DNA of 9,276 nt from Deltaproteobacteria bacterium (GTDB lineage: Bacteria; Desulfobacterota; DSM-4660; Desulfatiglandales; HGW-15): the NCBI GenBank assembly GCA_016926135.1, contig JAFGPH010000422.1:1-9276 (forward strand), in the 5' to 3' direction. This document shows positions 1 through 7,178 of the stretch, piece by piece (position 1 is the stretch's first letter; the number at the start of each line of letters is the position of its first letter). The notes under the pieces are model-generated. The model searched no databases, was not told the DNA's origin, and worked only from the letters and a program-made list of their open reading frames with translations. The position numbers and the translations under genes are program-made.

Positions 1-340
<340 letters not shown>

Positions 341-399
341 ATCCATTTGGATCAGTGATCCATTTCTTTTGACTTGGCCCACATCGGCATCACTATTTA
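341..399 (-). other. 16S rRNA leader (precursor 5' spacer)
   Basis: This is transcribed spacer between boxA and the mature 16S 5' end. It contains an inverted repeat at 349-361 (GGATCA-x-TGATCC, able to form a 5-bp stem with a 3-base loop). It also has a direct repeat of ATCCATTT at 341-348 and 358-365 on the plus strand. Such leaders normally pair with the 16S trailer to form the RNase III processing stem. The trailer is outside the window, so that pairing cannot be tested here. Confidence 0.7.
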
Positions 400-413
400 G
401 TTTTCAAAGAGCA
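400..413 (-). promoter_or_regulatory. boxA antitermination site of the rRNA operon
   Basis: The minus strand reads TGCTCTTTGAAAAC. This closely matches boxA of rRNA operons (E. coli TGCTCTTTAACA; Bacillus-type versions have CTTTGAAAACT). It lies just downstream of the P2 -10 box and about 60 bases before the mature 16S end, the normal place. BoxA in RNA binds NusB/NusE (S10) and lets RNA polymerase read rRNA without Rho-dependent termination. Confidence 0.85.
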
Positions 414-425
414 AGATTGAAATTG

Positions 426-454
426 ATTTTAATCTCTTCGGACAGAGAAGTCAA
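426..454 (-). promoter_or_regulatory. rRNA promoter P2 (sigma70 type)
   Basis: The minus strand has a -35 TTGACT (449-454), a 17-base spacer and a -10 TAAAAT (426-431), each one mismatch from consensus. Transcription should start near 419, a few bases before boxA. The spacer is almost wholly a perfect inverted repeat: TCTCT (444-448 on the minus strand), six bases, then AGAGA (433-437). This looks like the main promoter of the rRNA operon. Confidence 0.85.
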
Positions 455-485
455 CTGCTTTTCTCCACCCGAAACGCGAACCGTA

Positions 486-514
486 CGATTAACACGGCAA
501 AAAACCTCTGTCAA
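486..514 (-). promoter_or_regulatory. rRNA promoter P1 (upstream of tandem pair)
   Basis: A perfect -35 TTGACA lies at 509-514 on the minus strand, preceded by an A-rich run (AAAAAAAGGAC) that could act as an UP element. The -10 is poor: TAATCG at 486-491 (17-base spacer) or TTAATC at 487-492 (16-base spacer). Tandem promoters are usual for rRNA operons. A weak -10 region with a strong -35 would fit a regulated P1, but activity is inferred only. Confidence 0.55.
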
Positions 515-548
515 GTCCTTTTTTTACCAGGATACAAAGTCCAGACAC

Positions 549-1700
549 CTAGCCTTTTTCCACAAATTCTTTAATAACATGAACAACATAAGCCATTTCA
601 TCCTCCCCCAGTTCCGGATAAATCGGCAGAGCGAGGGTCTTTTTTGCCGCCTCCTCTGCCACGGGAAGATCCCCCTCCTTGTATCCCAGGTCTCGGAAGC
701 ACCCCTGCAGATGCAGAGGAACAGGGTAGTACACCTCCGTTCCTACGCCTCTTTCGCTCAGGAACGTCCTCATTTCGTCTCGGTTCTCCCTGAGCTTGAT
801 GACGAATTGATTGTAGATATGCCTCTTCTCTTTCACATGGGGCAACACAATGTCACTCAGGCCTTCCGCTTCGAAGAGACGTCCATAGACCTTTGCATTG
901 TGGACCCTCCGGCCTGTCCATGCATCGAGATATTTGAGCTTCACCCCGAGAATCGCAGCCTGGAGGGCATCCAATCGGAAGTTACCCCCTATGGTCTCGT
1001 GATAGTATTTGGGTTCCGAGCCGTGGACACGCAATATCTTGAGCCGGTCGTAAAGCTCACGACTTGAGACCGCAACCATCCCTCCGTCCCCAAAAGCCCC
1101 CAGATTCTTGGAGGGGAAAAAGGAGAAGCAGCCGTATTCTCCCATCGAACCGGCTCTGCTTACCTTGCCGTCACTCCATTCATATTCAGAGCCGATGGCC
1201 TGAGCCGCATCTTCGATGACCACGAGACCGTGCTTACCGGCCACATCGAGAATAGGCTCCATGTCCGCACACTGTCCATAGAGGTGCACCGGGATGATGG
1301 CCTTCAGCCGGCCTTTCTCCGCGGCACCCAACCGGGCGACGGCTTCCTCCAGCCTCAAAGGATCCATGTTGTAGGTATGCTCTTCAATATCGACAAACAG
1401 TGGGCGCGCACCTACCCTCGCCACAGCACCCGCTGTGGCAAAAAAGGTGTAGGGTGACGTGATCACCACATCACCTCTGCCGATTCCTGCACACATCAGC
1501 GATATCAGAAGCGCATCCGTCCCGGATGAGACACCCACAGCATACTCACACCGGCAGTACTCGGCGACCCTCATCTCCAGTTCGGCAACCTTAGGCCCGA
1601 GAATGAACTGCTGGGAGGCAAAAACCTCTTCCGTCACCACCCGAATTTCGTCTCGCACGGTCTCATACTGTCTCTTCAAATCCAGCAACGCAACCTTCAC
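549..1700 (-). CDS. DegT/DnrJ/EryC1/StrS family PLP-dependent sugar aminotransferase
   Basis: The 383-residue protein has the usual family length and fold type I layout. Members transfer an amino group, usually from glutamate, to a keto-sugar nucleotide in the cytoplasm, for lipopolysaccharide, capsule or glycan sugars. Visible motifs are SSGTDA (58-63, phosphate binding), EDAAQ (163-167, Asp164 contacting the cofactor ring), FFPSKNLGAFGDGG (194-207, Schiff-base Lys198) and GGNFRLDALQAAIL (238-251). The start is GTG, with a ribosome site AAGGGGG at 1708-1714. The GTG shares one base with the TAG stop of the deacetylase gene upstream, so translation is probably coupled. It is the last gene before the rRNA promoters. 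The keto-sugar substrate cannot be told from the sequence. WbpE/WlbC-type or dTDP-sugar aminotransferases are possible. No other sugar-nucleotide gene is visible in the window. Confidence 0.95.
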   Translation of the reverse strand: MKVALLDLKRQYETVRDEIRVVTEEVFASQQFILGPKVAELEMRVAEYCRCEYAVGVSSGTDALLISLMCAGIGRGDVVITSPYTFFATAGAVARVGARPLFVDIEEHTYNMDPLRLEEAVARLGAAEKGRLKAIIPVHLYGQCADMEPILDVAGKHGLVVIEDAAQAIGSEYEWSDGKVSRAGSMGEYGCFSFFPSKNLGAFGDGGMVAVSSRELYDRLKILRVHGSEPKYYHETIGGNFRLDALQAAILGVKLKYLDAWTGRRVHNAKVYGRLFEAEGLSDIVLPHVKEKRHIYNQFVIKLRENRDEMRTFLSERGVGTEVYYPVPLHLQGCFRDLGYKEGDLPVAEEAAKKTLALPIYPELGEDEMAYVVHVIKEFVEKG

Positions 1701-2935
1701 TACCGTTCCCCCTTATCTCTCCCTGCGTTAAGGACATCGTCCCCATTCGCAAGATGCACGATTTCGGATACAGGCACCACCTGGGCCTCTCTCTTGATTC
1801 TTTTCAGGGAATCCCTCAGGCATCTCAAGGTCTCCCTGTGGGGATGGCCGATACCTATCCCGTGCCCAGCATGTCTTGCCATCCCCAGCAGACGCTCTGT
1901 CTGGAACCTCATGGCCTTTGAGGAAAGATCATTATCCAGAAAGACACCCCTAGCAGCAACAGGCACACCCATTTTTCTGCCGAGCATCGGCGCAACGGTT
2001 CTGTGGGTCGTCCTGCTGTCCACATAGAAAAGTCCTCTCTTGCGCAATTCGGCAAAGACCACAGCCATGCCCTCTTCTATTTCCGTGAAGCGCGAACCCA
2101 TATGGTTGTTCACCCCCCGAACCTGGGGGAACCGCTTCAAATGATCATCCATGATTCCTGAGATGGTTTCTCCCGGCATTCCGACCAAAACAGCGCCCGG
2201 TCCCGGTTTCAACTTGGGGTACCCTTTCGGCTCCATCGGCAAATGGAGGATCAGTTCCCGCCCGTTTTCGTGGGCCTCCTTCGCAATAAGCACGGCATGG
2301 GGTGAACTGGGCAAAATGGAAAGGGTCAGCGGGATATCCAGACGAAGGAACGAGCGGGCCGTCTCCACATCGTAACCGACATCGTCAATGATGATTGCGA
2401 TCTTAGGGAGGCCCTTGGGCCCGGGTTTCGTCTCAGGCACTCGACCCGCGATGGTTATCCTGTGCGAGTGATGCCCCAGCGCGAAGACATCACACATCGA
2501 CTCCCCTCTCGGAGTCACTTCTCGCACGTACCGGACCGCCGGCGCCAGCGAAGAGATCGCCCCGGACATGACCCTTTCCAGATCATCCAGCGACCTCTTA
2601 TCCCGCACCCTCACAACGATGTCCGTAAACTCCCAATCCCGACCATTCTCATACCGGTGCCTCACCTCCACGAAAAGGATGTCCGTCTCCGGGATGCCCT
2701 CCTGGTAAAACGTTTCATAGATCGCTTCGTCGATCCTGGCGATTTCCTGGTTGAGATCTGAAGGGACTGGGTGAACTTCCTCGTAGACAGGGCGTGTGAC
2801 GCGATCCATCGACCGGGCGAGGTAGACAGACCCGCCGATCGAGATCAGCACGGTAATCAACAGGACACTGACCAGGCTGCGACGTGATGGGCCCTGCCTT
2901 GTGGCGCCTTTCGCCTTTCGCTTCTGAGATGCCAT
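1700..2935 (-). CDS. Divergent polysaccharide deacetylase (YibQ/DUF610 family), membrane-anchored
   Basis: The protein has 411 residues: a basic N-terminus (2-19), one membrane segment (about 21-41), a region of unknown fold (about 60-165) and the divergent polysaccharide deacetylase domain (about 178-400). This NodB-like fold is shared with E. coli YibQ. Conserved points include IIIDDVGY (181-188, Asp184/Asp185), LHLPMEP (230-236), NNHMGS (276-281, His278), FYVDSRT (303-309, Asp306) and GIGHPH (361-366). The domain should face the periplasm. Its substrate is unproven in the family; a role on peptidoglycan or another envelope glycan is inferred. The ATG at 2933-2935 is fixed because an in-frame TAA lies immediately before it; no good ribosome site is visible. 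It follows the ctpA gene by 53 bases and overlaps the aminotransferase by one. YibQ sits next to EnvC in E. coli, which supports the assignment. Confidence 0.93.
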   Translation of the reverse strand: MASQKRKAKGATRQGPSRRSLVSVLLITVLISIGGSVYLARSMDRVTRPVYEEVHPVPSDLNQEIARIDEAIYETFYQEGIPETDILFVEVRHRYENGRDWEFTDIVVRVRDKRSLDDLERVMSGAISSLAPAVRYVREVTPRGESMCDVFALGHHSHRITIAGRVPETKPGPKGLPKIAIIIDDVGYDVETARSFLRLDIPLTLSILPSSPHAVLIAKEAHENGRELILHLPMEPKGYPKLKPGPGAVLVGMPGETISGIMDDHLKRFPQVRGVNNHMGSRFTEIEEGMAVVFAELRKRGLFYVDSRTTHRTVAPMLGRKMGVPVAARGVFLDNDLSSKAMRFQTERLLGMARHAGHGIGIGHPHRETLRCLRDSLKRIKREAQVVPVSEIVHLANGDDVLNAGRDKGER

Positions 2936-2988
2936 TTATGAAACCGAGCCCATGCCGAAATGAAGCCGCCTTGATAGGTTGCCCCTGG

Positions 2989-4323
2989 TCATTCCCCGGT
3001 CTTCATGTTGGAAAAAATGTGCCAAGTCTGGAGCAACTGCAGGGCCTGACGGACCTGATTATCCCTTTCGAGCAAGGTCTTCGCCTTCCCGTCCTGATCT
3101 TTCCTGTCTCCTTCCTTTCCAGGTTCCGCACCCTTTTTCACTTCATTGACCATGTGGCCTTTCAGGTCCTCTTCTCGAATCAACCTCCTGGCCTTCTCCT
3201 TGTCCTCATCCACGATGGGAGGGACAAATTTCATTTCGATGTCCGGGGTAATTCCGCTCACCTGGATCGACCTTCCGCTTGGTGTGTAGTACCGCGCGGT
3301 GGTCAACCGCAACCCCGATCCGTCCGAAAGAGGGAGGATGGTCTGTACGGACCCCTTCCCGAAGGTCTTGGTGCCGAGCACCAGCGCCCGCTTGTTGTCC
3401 TGCAATGCACCGGCAACAATCTCAGCTGCGCTCGCACTCCCTCCGTTGACCAGCACAACGATGGGGTACAACCTTTCCTTGTCACCTTTGTGCGCCGAAA
3501 TCTGCATATTCTGAGAGGGATCCCTTCCCTTGGTGCTCACGATCAACCCGGAATCCAGGAAAAGATCAGATACCTCTATAGCCTGGGAAAGCAATCCCCC
3601 GGGATTGTTCCTGAGGTCAAGGATCAGACCTTCCAGCCTCCCGTTTTTCTCGACTGCGTCGAGGGCAGATGTGAGGTCTTCCGTGGTCTTGCTCTGAAAG
3701 TTGGAAACCCGTATATACCCCACCGTAGGGGTCAGCTTGAGATTGCGAACGCTCCTGAGGGGAATGACATCCCGAGTGATAACGAATTCAAGGGGCTTTT
3801 CTCGACCCTCCCGCATGATGGTCAGTTTGACCTTCGTCCCCTTTTCACCGCGTATGTTCTTCACTGCATCGATCAGGCTCATATCGGTGGTCGGCTTATC
3901 GTTGATCTTGACGATTCTGTCCCCGGATTCAATCCCCGCCTCGTATGCCGGAGTCCCCTCGATGGGTGAGACAACGATAATGACACCCTCGCGCACGGTA
4001 ATCTCGATGCCCACCCCGGAAAAACTACCCTTCGTTTCCATTAGAAGGTCCTGATGCTCATCCTTTGTCATAAACGACGAATGGGGATCAAGGCTCTGGA
4101 CCATGCCTTTTATGGCACTGTAAATGAGCTGCTTCGCCTCTTGAGGTTCCACATAGTTCCTCTCTATCTGACGGAGCACCTCGGCGAACACCTCCAGATT
4201 CTTGTAAACGTCGTCGGTCCCGGCCTTGACGTTCCCGCTGTGACCATTGAAGAACATCACCCCGGCTATGACGAGAAATATGAGAACGGTCTCACAAGAG
4301 ACCCTGCCGATTCTGAAACCCAT
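2989..4323 (-). CDS. ctpA: C-terminal processing protease, S41 family (CtpA-like)
   Basis: The protein has 444 residues from the chosen start. Order: a membrane anchor or signal (about 10-27), an N-terminal helical region with SLDPHSSFM (77-85), a PDZ domain (about 98-172, GVGIEI at 103-108) and the S41 core with LRNNPGG (237-243). The catalytic set is Ser298 in NGGSASAAEI and Lys323/Gln327 in GTKTFGKGSVQ, with the same spacing as in Bacillus CtpB. The C-terminal tail (372-420) is highly charged. CtpA/Prc proteases trim or degrade periplasmic proteins, including cell-wall hydrolases in several Gram-negative bacteria. That fits its place directly after the EnvC-like gene. An upstream ATG at 4428 is also in frame, but it would overlap the preceding gene by 19 bases, lacks a ribosome site and puts 35 hydrophilic residues before the membrane segment. 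The ATG at 4321-4323 has GAGGTG seven bases upstream (4331-4336). Confidence 0.96.
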   Translation of the reverse strand: MGFRIGRVSCETVLIFLVIAGVMFFNGHSGNVKAGTDDVYKNLEVFAEVLRQIERNYVEPQEAKQLIYSAIKGMVQSLDPHSSFMTKDEHQDLLMETKGSFSGVGIEITVREGVIIVVSPIEGTPAYEAGIESGDRIVKINDKPTTDMSLIDAVKNIRGEKGTKVKLTIMREGREKPLEFVITRDVIPLRSVRNLKLTPTVGYIRVSNFQSKTTEDLTSALDAVEKNGRLEGLILDLRNNPGGLLSQAIEVSDLFLDSGLIVSTKGRDPSQNMQISAHKGDKERLYPIVVLVNGGSASAAEIVAGALQDNKRALVLGTKTFGKGSVQTILPLSDGSGLRLTTARYYTPSGRSIQVSGITPDIEMKFVPPIVDEDKEKARRLIREEDLKGHMVNEVKKGAEPGKEGDRKDQDGKAKTLLERDNQVRQALQLLQTWHIFSNMKTGE

Positions 4324-4383
4324 ACCCTTGCACCTCACTATTTTTCTGGCCCTGAGGCCTTCTCGATCTTCTCTCCGGAGGGT

Positions 4384-4413
4384 AGTATAATGCTCGCCCC
4401 AGGCAAAAATCAA
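4384..4413 (-). promoter_or_regulatory. Possible internal promoter for ctpA
   Basis: Minus-strand TTGATT (4408-4413) and TATACT (4384-4389) are separated by 18 bases. They overlap the stop of the EnvC-like gene and lie about 60 bases before the preferred ctpA start. The boxes are fair matches to sigma70 consensus, but the evidence is motif likeness only. Confidence 0.35.
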
Positions 4414-5564
4414 TGAACTTTTAGCCATTCCAGGGGATCGAGGTTGGCTGCGCCCTGCCGTATTTCAAAATACAGTCTTGCATCGGAGGTGGTCCCTTCC
4501 TTGCCCAGCAGACCGATCACGTCCCCCGCCTTTACCATGTCACCCTCTTCCCTCTTCCTCTTGCTGAGATAGGCCGTTACGGTGAAAAATCTGGAACCAT
4601 GATTGATCACAATGATCTCCCCGTAACCCCTGAGATTCCCGGAAAAGTCCACCCTGCCCGGGAAGACCGCCTTTACCTCTGCCCCGGACCGGTATTCGAT
4701 GAGAACCCCCTTGAGACCGTTATCCGCCCCTGAACGCTCTCCCCGGATGATTTTCCCGGGACTCGGGAGCGGCAGCTTGCCCTTGGCCGAGGCGAAGCGA
4801 GAGGGCAGGTCTCTCTGTCCGGGCTGACCCTTGTCCAGATGGAGCAAGGTCTCCCTCAGGCCCCTGGCCGCCGACTCCAGCTCCTTTACCCCCGTCTCAT
4901 AGAATTCCCTTTCATTGTGAATTTTCATGAGGACCAGGACCTTCCGGTCCATGTCTTCCTTGATTGAAAGGAGTCGCTCGCTGGTCTCCTTTTCCATGCG
5001 TTCGATGGACGCGAGTTTTTCTCGCACCAGGAGGAATTCGTGTTCATACTTCTGCTGCAGCGCCACGGTCTCTTGGAGAAGACGTCGGTCTCCACGCACG
5101 ATGACCCCGAGGTATTGGGCCTTTTTGTCAAGGTCATCCAAATCCTTGGATACCGCCAACACCCGGATATATCCCCTTTTTGCGTACTTGTAGAAGGCGA
5201 CCAGCCTCTTCGCCAACCTCTCCTCAACCTCCTTCAAGGATCTTTCCGTACGGGCCAGTTTCTCGCGCAACTTGGCCAGTTCCGGCTTGCTGAGGGCGAT
5301 CCTGTCCTCCAATTCCCCCAGGCTTTCCTTCTTTTCGGCGATCTCCTTCTCCAGTCCAGAGAGTTGCACCAGGAGTTCCTTCTCTCTCTCATCGAACTTC
5401 AGGTACTGCTCCCTTTCCCTCAAGAGATTGCTCTCGATCTTCTCAATCTGGCCCTTCCGTCCCACGGCGCTTGCGGCGGGATCGGCCCAGGCATCTCCTG
5501 CACAGAGACAGCAAAGCGTCGCCATGGCACGGAGAAAAGCACGACATCCCGATACTCGCCTCAT
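4410..5564 (-). CDS. envC: EnvC-like amidase activator: coiled coil plus degenerate LytM (M23) domain
   Basis: The protein has 384 residues. A signal peptide (about 1-27, cut after AWA) is followed by long charged coiled coils (about 36-120 and 155-245) and a C-terminal LytM domain (about 262-384). The zinc ligands of active M23 peptidases are absent. The HxxxD site aligns with Lys285/Ile289, the middle His region reads AYLSK (331-335), and the final HxH is RLYFEIR (363-369), as in E. coli EnvC. So it is probably not a hydrolase. Known EnvC is held at the division site by FtsX and activates periplasmic N-acetylmuramoyl-L-alanine amidases. Here it follows ftsX by 32 bases. The frame stays open upstream inside ftsX, but a signal peptide begins at this ATG. 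A TTG at 5571-5573 is a possible alternative, with AGGGAAG just before it. No amidase gene is in the window. Confidence 0.92.
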   Translation of the reverse strand: MRRVSGCRAFLRAMATLCCLCAGDAWADPAASAVGRKGQIEKIESNLLREREQYLKFDEREKELLVQLSGLEKEIAEKKESLGELEDRIALSKPELAKLREKLARTERSLKEVEERLAKRLVAFYKYAKRGYIRVLAVSKDLDDLDKKAQYLGVIVRGDRRLLQETVALQQKYEHEFLLVREKLASIERMEKETSERLLSIKEDMDRKVLVLMKIHNEREFYETGVKELESAARGLRETLLHLDKGQPGQRDLPSRFASAKGKLPLPSPGKIIRGERSGADNGLKGVLIEYRSGAEVKAVFPGRVDFSGNLRGYGEIIVINHGSRFFTVTAYLSKRKREEGDMVKAGDVIGLLGKEGTTSDARLYFEIRQGAANLDPLEWLKVH

Positions 5565-5596
5565 TCCACTCAATGGCTTCCCTGAAAAAGTAAGGA

Positions 5597-6493
5597 TTAG
5601 ACCCTGAAAAACCGTCCGATGGCAATGAAACTCCCTGCCACCCCCAGCACGAGACCCAGAGAGACCAGAAAGACCGCGTATCCGTCGGGCAGGAATACAA
5701 CCTCCATCAAAGGCAGACCCAAGACATAGACTTTTTTCAGAGAGAACAGAAAGGTGAGCAAGAGAAGTATCAGAAGGGCAAGCACGCCTCCAAGGAGTCC
5801 CTCTATGGCCCCTTCGATGAGAAAGGGGGCCCTCACAAACCAGTCGCTGGCGCCCACGAGCTTGTAGATCTCCACCTCTTCCCGGCGGGAGTAGATACTC
5901 AGTTTTATGGTATTGGTGATGATGAAAAGGACGGCCATGCACAGGAGAAGTCCAATGATGAACCCCGTCACCTTGAGCACGTAGACGACCCCTTCGAATC
6001 GTTCCTGGTACAGCTCACTGTACTGCACCTCGCTGACACCCTTCACCTTTTCCAGGTCTCCCTTGATTCCCTTCGGGTCCAGTTGGCTCCTCCTTACATC
6101 TTTGAAGAGGATTTCGAAGGAAGCAGGGAGAGGGTTGTGCGAGAGTCCCTCCAGCAATCCTGCCTGCGTTCCGAGGGCGGCCTTCAGGTCCATCATCGCC
6201 ATTTCCTTGGAGACGAAACCCTTCACCTCGGCGCCCGGAAGTGAGCGGAGCCTGGATTCAATCCTTTTCTTGGTCGTCTGGTCGATCCCATCCTTAAGAT
6301 AGACCGACATGGAAAGGGATTTCCCCCACACCAGCACCCAGTTGTTGACATTGACATAGAGGAGGGCAAAGGCCCCAAGGAAGAGGAGTGATATGGAGAT
6401 GGTTCCTATGCTGATGGCATGGATCAGCCTGTTCCTGAAGATCCCTGAAAAGGCATTCTTAAAATGGTATGACCAGATTCTCAGGTTTTTCAT
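5597..6493 (-). CDS. ftsX: Cell division protein FtsX (ABC-type membrane subunit)
   Basis: The 298-residue protein has the FtsX arrangement: a cytoplasmic N-terminus, a first membrane segment (about 25-47), a periplasmic domain (about 48-170), then three more segments (about 172-198, 225-252 and 270-293). Family motifs are NPLPASF (120-126) in the periplasmic domain and [15 protein letters not shown] (203-217) in the cytoplasmic loop that contacts FtsE. FtsX does not transport a substrate in known systems. ATP-driven motion of FtsE passes through its periplasmic domain to a cell-wall hydrolase or activator, EnvC in E. coli. The EnvC-like gene directly downstream supports that pairing here. 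The ATG lies seven bases after the ftsE stop. No strong ribosome site is visible, so translational coupling to ftsE is likely. Confidence 0.97.
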   Translation of the reverse strand: MKNLRIWSYHFKNAFSGIFRNRLIHAISIGTISISLLFLGAFALLYVNVNNWVLVWGKSLSMSVYLKDGIDQTTKKRIESRLRSLPGAEVKGFVSKEMAMMDLKAALGTQAGLLEGLSHNPLPASFEILFKDVRRSQLDPKGIKGDLEKVKGVSEVQYSELYQERFEGVVYVLKVTGFIIGLLLCMAVLFIITNTIKLSIYSRREEVEIYKLVGASDWFVRAPFLIEGAIEGLLGGVLALLILLLLTFLFSLKKVYVLGLPLMEVVFLPDGYAVFLVSLGLVLGVAGSFIAIGRFFRV

Positions 6494-6500
6494 TCTGTGT

Positions 6501-7151
6501 TCACGAAACGATTCTTCCCCTGTTCAGGATGACGATTCTCTGGTCCGTGTCCCGCAACAGTTCCTTGCTATGGGTAGCGATCACCACCGTTGTCCCTCTC
6601 AGGTTGATACTCCGAAAGAGCACCATAATCTCCCGGGTGATGTCCGGATCGAGATTTCCCGTGGGCTCGTCTGCAAGCAAAATCAAGGGATCGTTAATGA
6701 TGGCACGAGCGATCGCCACCCTTTGCTGCTCTCCCCCCGAGAGTTGCAAGGGATAGGCCTGTTCCTTGGCAGCGAGACCCACCGCTTTCAGGGCCTGATG
6801 AGTTCTCTTCCTGATGGAAGAACGGCGTTCCCCAATGACTTCCAGCGCGAGCGCCACATTCTGGGACACCGTACTGCTGTTCAGCAGTTTGAAATCCTGA
6901 AACACGAAACCGATCTTTCGTCTCAGGAGATCCAGTTTCGACCTGCTGATCCGGCTCAGATTGATTCCGTCGATGAGGATCTGCCCGCTCGTGGGAGCCT
7001 CCGCACCGAAAACCAGCCTGAGCAATGTGGTCTTCCCCGCGCCGCTGGGTCCGGTGATGAAGACAAACTCGCCTTTGCGAATCCTCAGGTCTATGTCGCT
7101 GAGGGCCGCATTGCTCCCAAAGCTCTTGGATACGTGGTAGAGTTGGATCAC
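6501..7151 (-). CDS. ftsE: Cell division ATP-binding protein FtsE
   Basis: The 216-residue protein is a single ABC ATPase domain of normal FtsE length. Motifs in order: Walker [10 protein letters not shown] (34-42, Lys40), Q-loop Gln85 in FVFQDFKLL (a typical FtsE/LolD-group segment), signature LSGGEQQ (137-143), Walker B ILLADE (157-162, catalytic Glu162), D-loop NLDPD (166-170) and H-loop His194. It works as a dimer on the inner face of the membrane with FtsX. The start is GTG: an in-frame TGA (the tolC-family stop) lies nine codons upstream and no better start lies between. [12 protein letters not shown] is also the expected family N-terminus. The ribosome site is weak, with AAGG abutting the start. 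It lies 27 bases after the TolC-family gene. LolD and MacB ATPase domains are close relatives, but the FtsX neighbour settles the call. Confidence 0.97.
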   Translation of the reverse strand: MIQLYHVSKSFGSNAALSDIDLRIRKGEFVFITGPSGAGKTTLLRLVFGAEAPTSGQILIDGINLSRISRSKLDLLRRKIGFVFQDFKLLNSSTVSQNVALALEVIGERRSSIRKRTHQALKAVGLAAKEQAYPLQLSGGEQQRVAIARAIINDPLILLADEPTGNLDPDITREIMVLFRSINLRGTTVVIATHSKELLRDTDQRIVILNRGRIVS

Positions 7152-7178
7152 CTTGGTGCCGTGCAGTCCAGGGATGAA

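Noticed and set aside
369..1067. A 232-residue plus-strand open frame
   Set aside because: It crosses the rRNA promoters and lies antisense to the aminotransferase, with no domain and no ribosome site.
2884..3969. A 361-residue plus-strand open frame
   Set aside because: It is antisense to the S41 protease, whose PDZ domain and Ser/Lys/Gln site are intact. It is a by-product of codon bias.
5565..5942. A 126-residue N-terminal extension of the EnvC-like protein
   Set aside because: The frame is open but lies inside ftsX, has low-complexity Arg/His/Gly-rich content and would bury the clear signal peptide that starts at 5564.
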